Of a DNA stretch of 64,000 bases, positions 62,730 to 64,000 are shown in pieces. Position 1 is the first letter of the stretch. Each line of letters opens with the position of its first letter. The notes under the pieces are model-generated. The model made no database searches. It saw nothing but the letters and a program-made list of their open reading frames with translations, and was not told the DNA's origin. The DNA comes from JAOUEA01 sp963825685 (GTDB lineage Bacteria; Actinomycetota; UBA4738; HRBIN12): positions 62,001 to 126,000 of the forward strand of contig CAWGUD010000020.1 of NCBI GenBank assembly GCA_963825685.1, written 5' to 3'. The position numbers and the translations under genes were made by a program.

Positions 62730-63494
62730 ATGTTCGACGGTGGTGCCGGCTCGCTGATCTGTGGCTTCGTCGCGCTCGGTCTGCTGATGGCGATCGTCGC
62801 CGTCATCACCGGACGACGGCTCCCCGACGAGACCTCGACACGACCTCGCGCGATCTACCTCTCGGTCGCGATGCTGCCGGTGCTCGTGATCGGGGTGCTC
62901 GCGGCGACGGCGTTCCTCGAGGCGGCCGTGCAGCTGATCCTCGGACCCGAGTCCGGCAAGGAGCAGCTGCTCGGCGGGCTCGGCGGCCTCGCCGGCGGCG
63001 GCATGCCGGGGACCGACATGGGCGGGATCGGCGACCTCCTCACCGGCATGGGCGACTTCGGGCTCAGCGCGACCGACGCGGCGATCCGCACGCTCGTGGC
63101 CTCGGGCATCACCGCCGTCGTCGCGTTCGCCCTGTACCGGCTGCATCAGGATTGGCGCCGGCCGGTGATCGACGACGCGGGCTTCGCGACGTCGCCGGCC
63201 GCCCGCGTGCTCCAGGCGTTCGCCTACACGGTCGTCCTGATCTTCGTCGTGCTGTTCGCCGTGAGCGCGGTGAAGGCCGGCTACGGCGTCTTCCGGGTCG
63301 TGGCACCCGACACGAGCGCGATCCTCTCGTTCAGCGAGAGCGCCGAGCGCGAGCGCGGCATCGCCGACATCGTCTCGGGACTCGCGCTCGCGGGAGCCTC
63401 GTGGTGGCTCTTCCAGATGCACTGGAAGCTGGCCGCGACCTGGCGCGGCGAGATCGCGGCGACCCCGGCCGTCCCGGAGCCGCCGACCGCGTAG
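62730..63494 (+). CDS. Polytopic membrane protein of unknown function
   Basis: 254 aa with about four to five helices: SLICGFVALGLLMAIVAVI, AMLPVLVIGVLAATAFLEAA, TLVASGITAVVAFALYRLH, AFAYTVVLIFVVLFAVSAV and LALAGASWWLFQM. A Gly/Met-rich loop (GGLGGLAGGGMPGTD) lies between helices 2 and 3. ATG 62730 is chosen for AGGAGG upstream; a longer frame starts at 62649. Family not recognised. Confidence 0.7.
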   Translation: MFDGGAGSLICGFVALGLLMAIVAVITGRRLPDETSTRPRAIYLSVAMLPVLVIGVLAATAFLEAAVQLILGPESGKEQLLGGLGGLAGGGMPGTDMGGIGDLLTGMGDFGLSATDAAIRTLVASGITAVVAFALYRLHQDWRRPVIDDAGFATSPAARVLQAFAYTVVLIFVVLFAVSAVKAGYGVFRVVAPDTSAILSFSESAERERGIADIVSGLALAGASWWLFQMHWKLAATWRGEIAATPAVPEPPTA

Positions 63495-63503
63495 CTCGTC
63501 CGA

Positions 63504-63881
63504 TCAGGCGCTGCGGCTTCGCAGCGAGTCCCGGATCTCGGTGAGCAGCTCGACCTCGGTCGGGCCGCCGGGCTCTTCGTGCGTCGGCATCAACCGGTTC
63601 GCGGCCTTCACGATCAGGAACAGGACCCACGCGATGATCAGGAAGTTCACGACGGCCGTGAGGAAGGACCCGACCAGGATCCTGGTCGCGTCGCGACCGT
63701 CACCGATCGTCCACACGATGGCGTCGAAGCTCGGCTTGCCGAAGACCGCCGCGATGAGCGGCATCAGGATCCCGTCGATCAAGGCGGTGACCATGGCGGT
63801 GAACGCGAGCGCGATCACCAGCCCCACGGCGACCTCGAGCAGGTTCCCCCTGAGCGCGAACTCCTTGAACTCCTTCAGCAT
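63504..63881 (-). CDS. mscL: Large-conductance mechanosensitive channel
   Basis: 125 aa. MLKEFKEFALRGNLLEVAVGL (the amphipathic N-terminus and first helix), GILMPLIAAVFG, and the second helix VNFLIIAWVLFLIVKAAN, with an acidic C-terminal bundle. A homopentameric emergency valve for osmotic downshock. Converges on the membrane protein gene with a 9-nt gap. Confidence 0.95.
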   Translation of the reverse strand: MLKEFKEFALRGNLLEVAVGLVIALAFTAMVTALIDGILMPLIAAVFGKPSFDAIVWTIGDGRDATRILVGSFLTAVVNFLIIAWVLFLIVKAANRLMPTHEEPGGPTEVELLTEIRDSLRSRSA

Positions 63882-63916
63882 CGTGATCCTCCCGTGGTCG
63901 GAGTCGTGGATCCGGA

Positions 63917-64000
63917 TCAGCCCTCGACGCGGCGCTGCGAGCGTCCGGCGATCCGTGCGGCGGTCGTGCGGGGCAGGAAGCGCGAGCCGAACGCGAACGC
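63917..64000 (-). CDS. C-terminal end of an unidentified gene
   Basis: The last 27 codons of a minus-strand frame (FGSRFLPRTTAARIAGR, ending RRVEG) reach the right edge. Too short to classify. Arg-rich tails like this occur at the end of short-chain dehydrogenases. Confidence 0.35.
   Translation of the reverse strand, partial: AFAFGSRFLPRTTAARIAGRSQRRVEG

Overview
The window is GC-rich DNA (roughly 70% by eye) from an actinobacterium. The lineage call rests on mshA (mycothiol synthesis), a GlnR-type regulator with a GlnR box in front of glnA, an RsiG-like anti-sigma factor, a clpS-DUF2017 pair, very frequent ATGA/GTGA stop-start overlaps, and several start codons lying 6-8 nt behind a TANNNT -10 with no Shine-Dalgarno (leaderless style). 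I cannot place it below phylum; it could be an uncultured lineage assembled from long reads.

Layout. 1-3.8 kb: phosphatase-like protein (partial), secreted DUF4082/PxKF protein, SDR, clpS, DUF2017, small basic protein. 3.8-13.8 kb (minus strand): one compact run of ten genes (pruA-like, gabT-like, VOC, CoA-transferase A and B, unknown 303-aa protein, 70-aa protein, class III aminotransferase, AcuC/HDAC, pyk), six junctions overlapping by 4 nt; it looks like an amino-acid or amine catabolic operon feeding central carbon. 14-16.5 kb: FAH-family hydrolase, 40-aa basic protein, proC, TetR. 16.54-17.02 kb: a candidate structured non-coding RNA with its own promoter, closing stem, many GNRA/UUCG tetraloops and a terminator. 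17.1-22.1 kb: mshA, asparaginase, HD-GYP protein, RsiG-like protein, coiled-coil M23 peptidase. 22.2-25.1 kb: HTH/nucleotidyltransferase toxin-antitoxin-like pair, then divergent sat and cysH (sulfate assimilation). 25.1-31 kb: divergent sulfatase and FG-GAP protein, DAG-kinase-like protein, DUF2269, MoaD-like protein, alpha/beta hydrolase, membrane protein. 31.2-37.1 kb: GlnR-like regulator, broken flavin monooxygenase, DUF2252, Pro-rich membrane protein, glnA. 37.2-40.5 kb: class II aldolase-HAD-dhaL-dhaK operon. 40.6-45.7 kb: single-chain sensor kinase/LuxR regulator and a cyclase-AAA-TPR protein. 45.8-57.8 kb is the accessory part: two VapBC-type modules, a second HTH/nucleotidyltransferase pair, two alpha/beta hydrolase-nucleotidyl cyclase fusions, and a cytosine-5 methyltransferase linked to a thymine-DNA-glycosylase-like enzyme, then dinB. 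57.7-64 kb: membrane sulfite-oxidase-like enzyme, two divergent secreted beta-propeller proteins, a membrane protein, mscL and a partial gene.

Two themes run through the window. First, nitrogen and proline/glutamate metabolism: GlnR, glnA, proC, pruA, gabT and asparaginase. Second, nucleotide signalling: three class III cyclases plus HD-GYP and RsiG for c-di-GMP.

Data quality: many genes carry 1-2 nt frameshifts although their protein families read through intact in neighbouring frames. They are dense at 27-46 kb and 48-62.5 kb and almost absent at 11-26 kb. Several share the same local sequence context, so I treat them as probable consensus errors, not real pseudogenes; frameshift positions are given per gene. 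I saw no tRNA, rRNA, CRISPR array, IS element or prophage.
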